Shown one piece after another: positions 19,441 to 27,742 of a stretch of 64,000 bases of DNA. Source of the stretch: Actinopolymorpha pittospori (GTDB taxonomy: Bacteria > Actinomycetota > Actinomycetes > Propionibacteriales > Actinopolymorphaceae); contig NZ_JADBEM010000001.1 of NCBI RefSeq assembly GCF_014873875.1, forward strand, positions 5,146,001 to 5,210,000. Direction: 5' to 3'. The position numbers and the translations under genes were made by a program. Numbering within the stretch: the stretch's first letter is position 1; every line of letters begins with the position of its first letter. Below the pieces are notes generated by a model that did no database searches, was not told the DNA's origin, and saw nothing but the letters and a program-made list of their open reading frames with translations.

Positions 19441-19836
19441 ATGCGGTGCCTTCTGATCGACGACAGCCCTCGCTACCTGCGGGCTGCCCGCGCCCTCCTC
19501 GAACGCGAGGGGATCGCGGTCGTCGGCGTCGCCCGCACCGGTGAGGAGGCGCTCGCCCAGGTGGCGGAGCTGCAGCCGGACGTCACCTTGATCGACATCA
19601 ATCTGGGTGACGAGAGCGGCATCGACCTCGCCCGGCGACTGAACGAGGCGGGACAGTCGACCGGCCCGGGTGACGAGGGTGGAATCATCCTGATCTCGAG
19701 CCACAGTGTGGACGACTTCGCCGAACTCGTGGAAGCGAGCCCGGTGCTGGGTTTCCTCGACAAGTCCGCGCTGGGCGCCGGCGCGATCGAGTCGCTGCTG
19801 CACGGTGGTCAGCCGGCAGGCGGCGCACGGGCCTGA
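19441..19836 (+). CDS. stand-alone response regulator receiver domain
   Basis: 131 residues forming a CheY-like receiver only: acidic pair D7-D8 (LLIDDS), phosphoacceptor D52 (TLIDINLGDESG), Ser in LISSHS and K108 (GFLDKSA). No output domain follows. It is the first gene of a signalling cluster with a NarL-type regulator (convergent, 54 bp between stop codons) and a hybrid-free sensor kinase. It may act as a phosphate sink or through protein contacts. The ATG at 19441 has no clear ribosome binding site. Confidence 0.9.
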   Translation: MRCLLIDDSPRYLRAARALLEREGIAVVGVARTGEEALAQVAELQPDVTLIDINLGDESGIDLARRLNEAGQSTGPGDEGGIILISSHSVDDFAELVEASPVLGFLDKSALGAGAIESLLHGGQPAGGARA

Positions 19837-19890
19837 TTCGCCCTTCCACGTCCGCGGACCCTTTCGAGGCGCCAATGCGCCGTCGAACAC

Positions 19891-20754
19891 TCAGCCGGTG
19901 CCCTCCAGGAACCGGATGACCGCGAGCACTCGGCGGTGGTCGTCTCCGGTGTCGGGAAGCTGGAGTTTGGTCAGAATGTGCTGGACGTGCTTTTCGACGG
20001 TTCCCTCTGTTACCCACAGATGCCTGGCTATTCCGGCGTTCGACCGTCCCTCCGCCATCAGACTGAGTACTTCGCGCTCACGCAGACTGAGAGCGCTGAG
20101 CGGATCGTTTCGGCGTTGCGCCGCCACGAGTTCGTGGACCAGGGCCGGATCGACCACAGACGCGCCCTTGGCGATGCGTTCCAGGGTCTCCGCGAACTCT
20201 GTCACGTCGGTGACGCGACTCTTGAGCAGATAGCCGATTCCTCGGCCGCTGGCGAGCAGTTCGGTCGCATGTTCGGTCTCGACATACGCTGAGAGCACGA
20301 GGATGCCGATCTGGGGAAACTCCGCGCGGATGGCCCGTGCTGCTTCCAGCCCTTCCATGGCGTGGTCGGGCGGCATCCGGATGTCGACGATGACCAGGTC
20401 AGGGATGATTTCACGGACCAGGGTGAGAAGGTGCGACGCGTCGCCAGCCTGCCCCAACACAGCGAACCCCACCCGCTCGAGCAGGCTCGACATGCTCTCC
20501 CGTAGCAACAGATCGTCGTCGGCGAGGACCACCCTGCCACGGCCCGCTTCGACGTCGGCTGGACTGTGCTCGGAGATGTGCTGGTTCGTGCCTTCCGTGG
20601 TCAAGATATCGGCCGTGCCTTCGCCGCTCGAGGTTCCCGTGCCTGGGCGACTCGAAGGCGGTCTTTGGGCCTGGCCGCCGGAAGTCGCACTCGGATACGC
20701 GTTCAGCCTAGCCGCGGTTCGAAAAGGCGCCCGGTCCGGCCGCGCGACGTGCAC
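19891..20754 (-). CDS. NarL/LuxR-type response regulator
   Basis: Two-domain regulator. Receiver: VVLADDDLLLRESM, phosphoacceptor in DLVIVDIRMPPD, Lys in YLLKSRV. DNA-binding LuxR domain at the C-terminus: LSLREREVLSLMAEGRSNAG, then VTEGTVEKHVQHIL. The start is uncertain. The frame is open from GTG 20754, but the receiver begins only near 20535, the first 70 residues look non-conserved, and there is no ribosome binding site at 20754; a TTG in ADIL or the GTG of RVVLADDD could be used. It is divergent from the kinase gene, which is its likely partner. Confidence 0.88.
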   Translation of the reverse strand: MHVARPDRAPFRTAARLNAYPSATSGGQAQRPPSSRPGTGTSSGEGTADILTTEGTNQHISEHSPADVEAGRGRVVLADDDLLLRESMSSLLERVGFAVLGQAGDASHLLTLVREIIPDLVIVDIRMPPDHAMEGLEAARAIRAEFPQIGILVLSAYVETEHATELLASGRGIGYLLKSRVTDVTEFAETLERIAKGASVVDPALVHELVAAQRRNDPLSALSLREREVLSLMAEGRSNAGIARHLWVTEGTVEKHVQHILTKLQLPDTGDDHRRVLAVIRFLEGTG

Positions 20755-20765
20755 CGGAGCCGAGG

Positions 20766-22694
20766 GTGCGTAGGGGTCTCACATTCCGGATGACGGTCGC
20801 CAGCGCGGTACTCGCCGTGCTGGTGGGTTCTGCGTTCGGTGTACTCGTGTACGCGGTCTCGGACCTGCAGTCCGCCGCGCAACTGTCCATGCGGTCCCAG
20901 CAACTGCTCGCCAGCGCGAACGAGTACCAGCGGCTGCTGGTCGACATCGAGGTGGGGGAGCGCGGCTACGTCCTGACCGGCGACCGGTCGTTCCTCGCGC
21001 CCTGGCAGGAGGCTCGCGCGGCGTTCCCGCGGGAGAGCAGACAGTTCGAACAGCTCGCCATCACTCCGCAGGAGCAGGTGCAAGCGCGGCGGATCGTGCG
21101 TTCCGCCCAGTCCTACATCCAGGACTACTCGATTCCGCTGGTCCAGCTCGCGAGCAGGGACGAGGCCGCGGCACGTAGTCAGGTGGAGGCGAACGAGGGG
21201 AGACAACGCGCGGACGCACTCCGCACGGAGTTCGACCGGCTCATCTCCGGTGCGCGCCAGGTCGGAATGTCCCGCGAGCAGGTGGCGGAGTCGGCCGCTC
21301 GTCGAGCCACCATCGCGGGCCTCGTCGGGGTCGTGGGGTCGGCGCTCCTCGTCGCGTTGTTCGCCATCTACCTGACGCGCGCGATCGTGCAACCGATCCG
21401 CCGGGCCGCCGCGATGGCGGGCAGGCTCGCCGGTGGAGATCTCAGCACCCGGATGCCGGAAACGGGAGCGGGGGAGATCAAGGAGTTGGAGCGGTCCTTC
21501 AACACGATGGGGAGTTCGCTGGAGCAGAACCGGGACGAACTGGCTCGTCTCGTCGACGAACAGGCGGCGCTACGCCGGCTTGCCACCCTGGTCGCGCGCG
21601 CGGTTCCAGGGAGCACGGTGTTTCAGGCCGTGACCCAGGAGGCGGGCAGCGTGGTCGGTGCCGACGGGACCCGGATGCTGCGCTACGAGGTCGACGGCTC
21701 GGCCACCGTCCTGGCCGAATGGGGCCAGGCTGTCGCCGAGATCGCCGACCGCGACCGCCTGTGGAGGGACGGGCGCGACATCATCTACCACGTACGAAGG
21801 AGCGGGCGGCACACCCGCTTCGACCGCGACGCCAGTCCAGCCAACGCGGGTGGGGACGGGGTCTGCGACGCGGTGGCCGACGAGGACCGTACGCACGAGC
21901 CGCGAGTCAGCTCGGCGGTCGGCGCCCCGGTCGAGGTGGAGGGGCGACTCTGGGGCGTGCTCACGGCGTTCTCGACGAAGGACGACCCGCTCCCACCGGA
22001 CACCGAGGCCCGGTTCGCCGACTTCACCGAGTTGGTCGCGCTCACGATCGCCAACACCCAGGCCCGCGCCGACCTCGCCGCCTCCCGGGCCCGTGTGGTG
22101 ACCGCGGCCGACCAGACCCGCCGCCGCATCGAACGTGACCTGCACGACGGTGTGCAGCAGCGGCTGGTGTCCCTCGTGCTCGACCTGCGAGGTATCGAGG
22201 CCGAACTGCCGACCGACCGCCCAGAACTGGGCGAGGAACTGGCTGAGGTCGCGGGAGGACTGACCGGAACCCTCGAGGAGCTACGGGAGGTGGCGCGCGG
22301 CATCCACCCAGCGATCCTCTCCGAGGCCGGCCTGGAGCCCGCCCTACGGGCGCTGGCGCGGCGCGCCGCGATACCGGTCGAGGTCGACGTCCGCGTCAAG
22401 ACGAGGTTGCCGCAGCAGGTGGAGGTCGCCGCCTACTACGTGGTCGCGGAGGCGCTGACGAACGCCGTGAAGCACGCCCGGGCGTCGGGGGTCGAGGTCA
22501 CGGCGTACGTACGCGAGGGATGGCTGTACCTGTCCATCCGCGACGACGGTGCCGGTGGAGTCAACACCGACCGTGGTTCTGGCCTGGTCGGGCTCACCGA
22601 CCGGGTGGAGGCACTCGGGGGAACCCTCGCGATCACCAGTCAGGTGGGCGAGGGCACCGAACTCCGGGTCGAGCTTCCACTCGCCAACCGCTGA
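20766..22694 (+). CDS. sensor histidine kinase, CHASE3-HAMP-GAF-HisKA_3
   Basis: Membrane sensor kinase of 642 residues. Order: first membrane helix (about 10-30), extracellular CHASE3-like four-helix region with 'LVDIEVGERGYVLTGD' (about 35-175), second helix (178-200), HAMP (205-255), GAF domain (about 280-445), HisKA_3 with phosphoacceptor H460 in ERDLHDGVQQRL, and HATPase with N box VAEALTNAVKHA and G boxes DDGAGG and GSGLVGL. Such kinases pair with NarL-type regulators, and one is encoded divergently next to it. Starts of the two genes as drawn are only 11 bp apart, so at least one true start lies further inside; ATG 20790 is an alternative here. Confidence 0.92.
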   Translation: MRRGLTFRMTVASAVLAVLVGSAFGVLVYAVSDLQSAAQLSMRSQQLLASANEYQRLLVDIEVGERGYVLTGDRSFLAPWQEARAAFPRESRQFEQLAITPQEQVQARRIVRSAQSYIQDYSIPLVQLASRDEAAARSQVEANEGRQRADALRTEFDRLISGARQVGMSREQVAESAARRATIAGLVGVVGSALLVALFAIYLTRAIVQPIRRAAAMAGRLAGGDLSTRMPETGAGEIKELERSFNTMGSSLEQNRDELARLVDEQAALRRLATLVARAVPGSTVFQAVTQEAGSVVGADGTRMLRYEVDGSATVLAEWGQAVAEIADRDRLWRDGRDIIYHVRRSGRHTRFDRDASPANAGGDGVCDAVADEDRTHEPRVSSAVGAPVEVEGRLWGVLTAFSTKDDPLPPDTEARFADFTELVALTIANTQARADLAASRARVVTAADQTRRRIERDLHDGVQQRLVSLVLDLRGIEAELPTDRPELGEELAEVAGGLTGTLEELREVARGIHPAILSEAGLEPALRALARRAAIPVEVDVRVKTRLPQQVEVAAYYVVAEALTNAVKHARASGVEVTAYVREGWLYLSIRDDGAGGVNTDRGSGLVGLTDRVEALGGTLAITSQVGEGTELRVELPLANR

Positions 22695-22934
22695 GGCGTG
22701 GGCAGGTCCAACCGGTCCCGTCGCCCGCCAAAGGTCCCTGGTCACCAGGCACCCGACACTCGCTTTCCGGGCATTCTTCGCCCGCACCTTCCCGGCATTT
22801 CTCCCGCTCCGGACAGTCCGCTGCCCTGACTACCAGCTAGCCGGTATCCGAACGTGCCAGAGGGCCTCCCTGAGGAATGCCGGTCTGCCGTGACGCCTCG
22901 GGACCCCTCGAAGGGCGAGGCTGCAAGTACGCCG

Positions 22935-22942
22935 AAACGCTT
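22935..22942. promoter_or_regulatory. possible LacI-family operator core
   Basis: AAACGCTT in the context CCGAAACGCTTGCGTG fits the central AAnCGnTT of LacI-family operators. It lies 28-35 bp before the favoured start of the GH13 gene, where such repressors usually act on glucosidase genes. The outer half-sites are only partly symmetric, so this is tentative. Confidence 0.35.
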
Positions 22943-22969
22943 GCGTGCTGGAAGGGGTTCGATCCGAGA

Positions 22970-24991
22970 ATGCCCGGTCAAGAGATGACCTCCCGCGGCA
23001 CCGCCAGGACCGCCACTCCTCTCGAGCACGCCGACCTCGTGACGGGCCCGAAGGTCGTGCGACCGACGCGTCCGCGGAACTCCAAGCGGTCCCAGCGCCG
23101 GCTAGTCGCCTCGAACTCCTCGACGTCGGCGGTGCCCACCGCTGTTCCCACCGCCGTCCCCACCGCCTCGACCACTGCGGTCGCGGTCCTCCCGGACACC
23201 GCTCCACTCGCACCGAGCCACGCTGTGGCGCCCGAGCCCTCCGCCCTCTACTCCGCGTCGCCGTCCCGTCCGGCTGTTGTTGCTGGGTCTGATGGTGCGT
23301 GGTGGCGTCGTGGGGTGGTGTATCAGGTGTATGTGCGGAGTTTCCATGACTCTGATGGGGACGGGGTTGGTGATCTTGCTGGTGTGATGGCGAAGTTGCC
23401 GTATCTGGCGGAGTTGGGTGTGGACGGGTTGTGGTTGAACCCGTTCTACCCCTCGCCCGGTCATGACCATGGCTATGACGTCAGTGACTACTGCGCGGTC
23501 GACCCGGCGTATGGGAACCTGGAATGCTTCGACCGGCTGGTCGACAAGGCCCACGCCCTGGGGCTGCGGGTGATCATCGATGTGATCCCCAACCACTGCT
23601 CCATCTCCCACCCCTGGTTCCAGGACGCACTCGCCGCACCAGCAGGCAGCCCTGAACGGGCCCGGTTCCACTTCGCCGACGGGCGCGGACAGGGCGGGGA
23701 ACTGCCCCCGAACAACTGGCGGTCCATCTTCGGAGGCCCCGCCTGGGCACGGGTCGCCGAACCCGACGGCACCCCAGGCCAGTGGTACCTGCACACCTTC
23801 GCCGCCGAACAACCCGACTTCAACTGGGACCACCCCGAGGTGGGACCCCACTTCGAGAAAGTCCTCGGCTTCTGGTTCGACCGGGGCGTGGACGGATTCC
23901 GTATCGACGTCGCCCACGGCCTGCACAAAGCCCCCGGCCTGCCCGACCACCCCCACGCCGCCGACGACGAACTAAGCGGCCACCCCCAAAACCCCCACGC
24001 CTGGAACCAGCCCGCCGTCCACCAGGTCTGGCGCACCTGGCGCGCCCTGGCCGACTCCTACACCGCCCTGGACGGACGCCAACGCGTCCTCATCGGCGAA
24101 GTCGGCCTCCTGGATGCCAGCGCCGTGGCCGACTACCAACGCGACGACGAACTCCACCAAACCTTCTACTTCCCCTTCCTCCACGCCGACTTCGACGCCA
24201 CCACCCTGCACGCCACCATCGACCAAGGACTCACAGCGACCGCAGGCACCAACGGCGGAGTCACCTGGGTCCTCAACAACCACGACATGCCCCGCGCCGT
24301 CACCCGCTACGCCGGCGGCCAACCCGGCGCCACTCCCGGCGACACCACCCTGGGCGTGGCACGCGCCCGCGCCGCCGCCGCCCTCATGCTCGCCCTCCCC
24401 GGCGCCACCTACCTCTACCAAGGCGAAGAACTCGGCCTCCCCGAAGTCGTCGACCTCCCCCTCACCGTCCTCAAAGACCCCATGTACCACCGCAGCAACG
24501 GCGCCCGCCGCGGCCGCGACGGCTGCCGCGTCCCCCTCCCCTGGGCCAACAACCCCCACCACCACGGCTTCTCCCCACCCACCACCACCACACCACCCTG
24601 GCTACCCCAACCCACCACCTGGACCGAACTCGCCGTCGAAACCCAACAAGCCACCACCACCTCCACCCTCCACCTCTACCAACAAGCCCTCACCATCCGC
24701 ACCAACCACCCCGACCTCACCACCACCACCCTCACCTGGACCCCCACCACCCACCCCGGACTCCTCACCTTCACCCGAGGAACCCACTTCGCCTGCACCA
24801 CCAACACCACCAACCACCCCCTCCCCAACCCCCACCCCCACGCCCAACCCCTCCTCACCACCCACCCCACCCCCCACAACCCCCACACCATCCCCCCCAA
24901 CACCACCACCTGGTGGCAGCTCCCCGACCCTCATACCTCCGAGTCCGCCAACGAGGGCACTCATTCGGACCGGAGCCCCCGACACAGGTGA
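22970..24991 (+). CDS. GH13 alpha-glucosidase/alpha-amylase family enzyme
   Basis: Hydrolase of alpha-1,4/1,6-glucosidic bonds, about 673 residues. The first 100 residues are Ala/Pro/Thr/Val linker-like (three copies of TAVP) with no signal peptide. The barrel starts at WWRRGVVYQVYVRSFHDSDG. Conserved regions: VIIDVIPNH, GFRIDVAHG (nucleophile D313), LIGEVGL (acid/base E377), NNHDMPR (D439), as in oligo-1,6-glucosidases. Start uncertain: ATG 22970 chosen, 22985 and 22877 possible. The DNA is odd: G/T-rich at the beginning of the barrel and almost G-free at the end (24841-24900 has 42 C and one G), so the C-terminal beta domain is built of Thr, Pro, His and Asn. Confidence 0.88.
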   Translation: MPGQEMTSRGTARTATPLEHADLVTGPKVVRPTRPRNSKRSQRRLVASNSSTSAVPTAVPTAVPTASTTAVAVLPDTAPLAPSHAVAPEPSALYSASPSRPAVVAGSDGAWWRRGVVYQVYVRSFHDSDGDGVGDLAGVMAKLPYLAELGVDGLWLNPFYPSPGHDHGYDVSDYCAVDPAYGNLECFDRLVDKAHALGLRVIIDVIPNHCSISHPWFQDALAAPAGSPERARFHFADGRGQGGELPPNNWRSIFGGPAWARVAEPDGTPGQWYLHTFAAEQPDFNWDHPEVGPHFEKVLGFWFDRGVDGFRIDVAHGLHKAPGLPDHPHAADDELSGHPQNPHAWNQPAVHQVWRTWRALADSYTALDGRQRVLIGEVGLLDASAVADYQRDDELHQTFYFPFLHADFDATTLHATIDQGLTATAGTNGGVTWVLNNHDMPRAVTRYAGGQPGATPGDTTLGVARARAAAALMLALPGATYLYQGEELGLPEVVDLPLTVLKDPMYHRSNGARRGRDGCRVPLPWANNPHHHGFSPPTTTTPPWLPQPTTWTELAVETQQATTTSTLHLYQQALTIRTNHPDLTTTTLTWTPTTHPGLLTFTRGTHFACTTNTTNHPLPNPHPHAQPLLTTHPTPHNPHTIPPNTTTWWQLPDPHTSESANEGTHSDRSPRHR

Positions 24992-24995
24992 CGCC

Positions 24996-25457
24996 ATGTG
25001 TGACCGACGCGAACCCCAGGTACTCGACCGTTCCGAATGCCTTGAGCTGCTCAAGGCAGCGCACGTGGGCCGAGTCGTCTTCACCAGGAACTCGTTGCCC
25101 GCCGTCGAACCCGTGCGGTACGTGCTCGACTGCTGCGTCATCCTGATCCTCACCGAGTCGGGCTCCGAGCTCGCCCAGACGGTGGACAATGCCATCGTGG
25201 CGTTCGAGGTCGACGACGTCGCGGCCGACCTGCGAGAGGGCTGGAACGTCACCGGCATCGGCCAGGCCGAGCTGGTCACCGAGGGGCACGAGATTGAACG
25301 CAGGGCGAGGGAGTTTCAGGTGTGCGACGCCGGCCGGTCGGCGCAGCTCATCCGCATCAACCTTCAACAGCTGGGCGGACGCCGCCTTCCACCGGCTCTC
25401 GAGTCGGACGCGGGCGACCGTCGAGGTGGGGACGTGCGCGCCGGCTTGGCCGACTAG
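24996..25457 (+). CDS. pyridoxamine 5'-phosphate oxidase (PPOX)-fold protein
   Basis: Split-barrel flavin-binding family protein of 153 residues. The segment LLKAAHVGRVVFTRNSLPAVEPVRYVLD, followed by AQTVDNAIVAFEVDD and GWNVTGIGQAELV, is the usual pattern of actinobacterial PPOX-class proteins that bind F420 or FMN. It starts five bases after the GH13 stop codon, so it is probably translated from the same message, although the two proteins have no obvious common function and base composition changes sharply at the border. Confidence 0.85.
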   Translation: MCDRREPQVLDRSECLELLKAAHVGRVVFTRNSLPAVEPVRYVLDCCVILILTESGSELAQTVDNAIVAFEVDDVAADLREGWNVTGIGQAELVTEGHEIERRAREFQVCDAGRSAQLIRINLQQLGGRRLPPALESDAGDRRGGDVRAGLAD

Positions 25458-25555
25458 TGACACCGCACACGGGGACAGGTGACAGTGACCTGAGAACGCC
25501 TTGAATCGCAGGGAAACTGCACCAATAATCCGGGCACCCGTCGAGGGAGGCCCTG

Positions 25556-27658
25556 ATGCCGAGCCAACCCAGCCTCAGCAGGCGCACACTGCTGTACGCA
25601 TCTGCCGTCACCGCAGCGATGACCGTCATCGGTGCGTGCAGTTCGAACGAGAAGCCTGCCCAGCAAGGAACGACCAACGACAACAAGACCGCTGCGGCGA
25701 GCAAGGGCTCGGAAGGAAAGCCGCTCGCGCCGCCGCGTGAGTTCAAGGAGTCACCGCAGCTCGCCCAGCAGGTGAAGGCGGGCAGCCTGCCGGCGCTCAA
25801 CGAGCGTCTGCCGGAGCGTCCCTACGTCGTACCCCACCGATGGTGCGGAAACGGCAAGTACGGCGGGACTCTGCTCAATCTCACCGACGCGTCCAACAGC
25901 GGGATCATCGGGGAGTACGTCTATGGGCGATCTCCGTTGCGCTGGCTCAACGACGGCCTCGACATCGGCCCCGGGCTGGTCGAGTCCTGGGAGTCCAACG
26001 ACGACGCCACGGCCTGGACCCTGCATCTGCGCAAGGGTCTGAAGTGGTCCGACGGCCAGCCGCTCACCGGTGCCGACGCGTTGTACTGGTGGGAGGACCT
26101 CGTGCTCAACGACGTCCACCCCGCGCTTCCGGGTGACTCCGGACGCTCCGGTGCCGGAACGCCGATGCAGCTCAAAGCCACCGACGACCTCACCCTGGTG
26201 ATGACGTTCGACAGCCCGACCCCGCTCACGCCCGCTCTGCTGGCCAACGGTGTCAACACCACGGACTGGTTCCTGCCGAAGCACTATCTGCGGCGCTGGC
26301 ACCCGAAGTACACCAAGAGCGTCACGGCCAAGAACTGGTACGAGGAGCATGACCAGCACAGCAACTGGGCACTGGATCCGAAGTGCCCGACGTTGACGGG
26401 TTGGCGTGTCACGGAGTACCAGGAGGGCCGCCGGGTTCAGTTGGAGCGCAACCCCTACTACTGGTGTGTCGACAGGGCGGGCGCGCAACTGCCCTACGTC
26501 GACACGCTCGTCTTCAGCGTCGTGACCGAGCCCGAGGTGCGCAAGCTGCAGATCCAGGAGGGCAAGGTGGACTACGTCCACGGCGCCTTCATCCCGATCG
26601 GTCTCGGCGACATCTCCGGCATGAAACGGACCCAGAACCGGCACGACATGAACGTCTCGCTCTGGGACAGCGGATCCGGAACCGGTTCGGTCTTCTTCTT
26701 CAACTACGACTATCCCGAAGAGAAGATGCGGACGCTCATCCGGAATCCCAAGTTCCGGCAGGCGTTGTCGTTCGCGTTCGACCGGGCCGAGGCGCAGAAG
26801 GCGGTGTACTTCAACACCGGCGAGAAGACGACGGGGACCTACAGTCCGAAGGCGAACGAGTACCAGGGCAGCGACGAGGGCCGGCAGATCTACCGCCAGT
26901 GGCGGGATTCCTACGTCCGTTACGATCCGGCACGGGCGAAGAGCATGCTGGACGAGATCGGTGTCCGCGTCGGCGCGAGCGGAAAGCGCGAACTACCCGG
27001 TGGCGGCGACCTCGTGATCCGGATCGACGTACCCGCGGACGTGAGCAACGAACACGAGACGAAGAACAACCTGCTGAAGCGCAACTGGGAGGACATCGGA
27101 CTCACCGTCCGGATCAACCCGCTCGCGCCCGAGGGGTTCGGCGACCAGTGGGCCAACGGCCAGCTGATGGCGCAGAGCTCCTGGGAGGTCGGTGACGGTC
27201 CCGACCACCTCACCGGACCCTGGTGGTTCGTGCCGATCGAACCCGCCCGATGGGCACCCCTGCACGGCCGGATGTGGTCGATGCGGGGAACGCCGGAGGA
27301 GAAGACCGAACAGAACGTGGACCCGTGGAAGCGTACGCCGCCGCGGATCGACGCCGAGCCGGGCGGGCCGATCGCCCAACTGTGGGACGGCTACGCCCGC
27401 GGCAAGGCCGAGGTCGACGGTGTGGCGCGGCAGAAGATCGTCTGGGAGATGATCAAGGTGCACATCGAGCACGGTCCGTTCTTCATGGGGACCGTGGCCA
27501 ACTATCCGCAGGTGACGATGAACAAACGCGCCCTGCGCAACGTCCCGACCCGCGAACAGCTGGCACTCGGTGGCATGGTCAACACCTGGGCGCACCCGAC
27601 CCCTGCTGTCTACGACCCCGAGGCGTACTACTGGGACGACCCGTCCGCACACACCTGA
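25556..27658 (+). CDS. ABC transporter substrate-binding lipoprotein, family 5
   Basis: Peptide/nickel/oligosaccharide-type binding protein of 700 residues. The N-terminus combines a twin-Arg (SRRTLL) with a lipobox IGAC (Cys28), so it is likely exported by Tat and lipidated. Family-5 signatures: LVESWESNDDATAWTLHLRKG, LKWSDGQPLTGADALYWWED, and PKFRQALSFAFDR. GGGAGG lies five bases before the ATG. No permease or ATPase gene is beside it, so it is an orphan that must use membrane subunits encoded elsewhere. At 700 residues it is longer than the family's usual 520-600. Confidence 0.92.
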   Translation: MPSQPSLSRRTLLYASAVTAAMTVIGACSSNEKPAQQGTTNDNKTAAASKGSEGKPLAPPREFKESPQLAQQVKAGSLPALNERLPERPYVVPHRWCGNGKYGGTLLNLTDASNSGIIGEYVYGRSPLRWLNDGLDIGPGLVESWESNDDATAWTLHLRKGLKWSDGQPLTGADALYWWEDLVLNDVHPALPGDSGRSGAGTPMQLKATDDLTLVMTFDSPTPLTPALLANGVNTTDWFLPKHYLRRWHPKYTKSVTAKNWYEEHDQHSNWALDPKCPTLTGWRVTEYQEGRRVQLERNPYYWCVDRAGAQLPYVDTLVFSVVTEPEVRKLQIQEGKVDYVHGAFIPIGLGDISGMKRTQNRHDMNVSLWDSGSGTGSVFFFNYDYPEEKMRTLIRNPKFRQALSFAFDRAEAQKAVYFNTGEKTTGTYSPKANEYQGSDEGRQIYRQWRDSYVRYDPARAKSMLDEIGVRVGASGKRELPGGGDLVIRIDVPADVSNEHETKNNLLKRNWEDIGLTVRINPLAPEGFGDQWANGQLMAQSSWEVGDGPDHLTGPWWFVPIEPARWAPLHGRMWSMRGTPEEKTEQNVDPWKRTPPRIDAEPGGPIAQLWDGYARGKAEVDGVARQKIVWEMIKVHIEHGPFFMGTVANYPQVTMNKRALRNVPTREQLALGGMVNTWAHPTPAVYDPEAYYWDDPSAHT

Positions 27659-27742
27659 TCCGTGTGCGCGGCGGTGTGCGGGGAGGCCACGGAGGGGTTC
27701 GCATGCCGATCCGTCCGTGGGTGGTGCGGGCGGCGCCCGGGT

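Noticed and set aside
24600..24910. Possible CRISPR or simple repeat in the C-rich stretch
   Set aside because: No regular unit or spacers; it is coding sequence with biased codons.
23782..25146. Alternative plus frame of the GH13 gene rich in Arg/Pro/His
   Set aside because: Product of the C-rich composition; the catalytic motifs are in the other frame.
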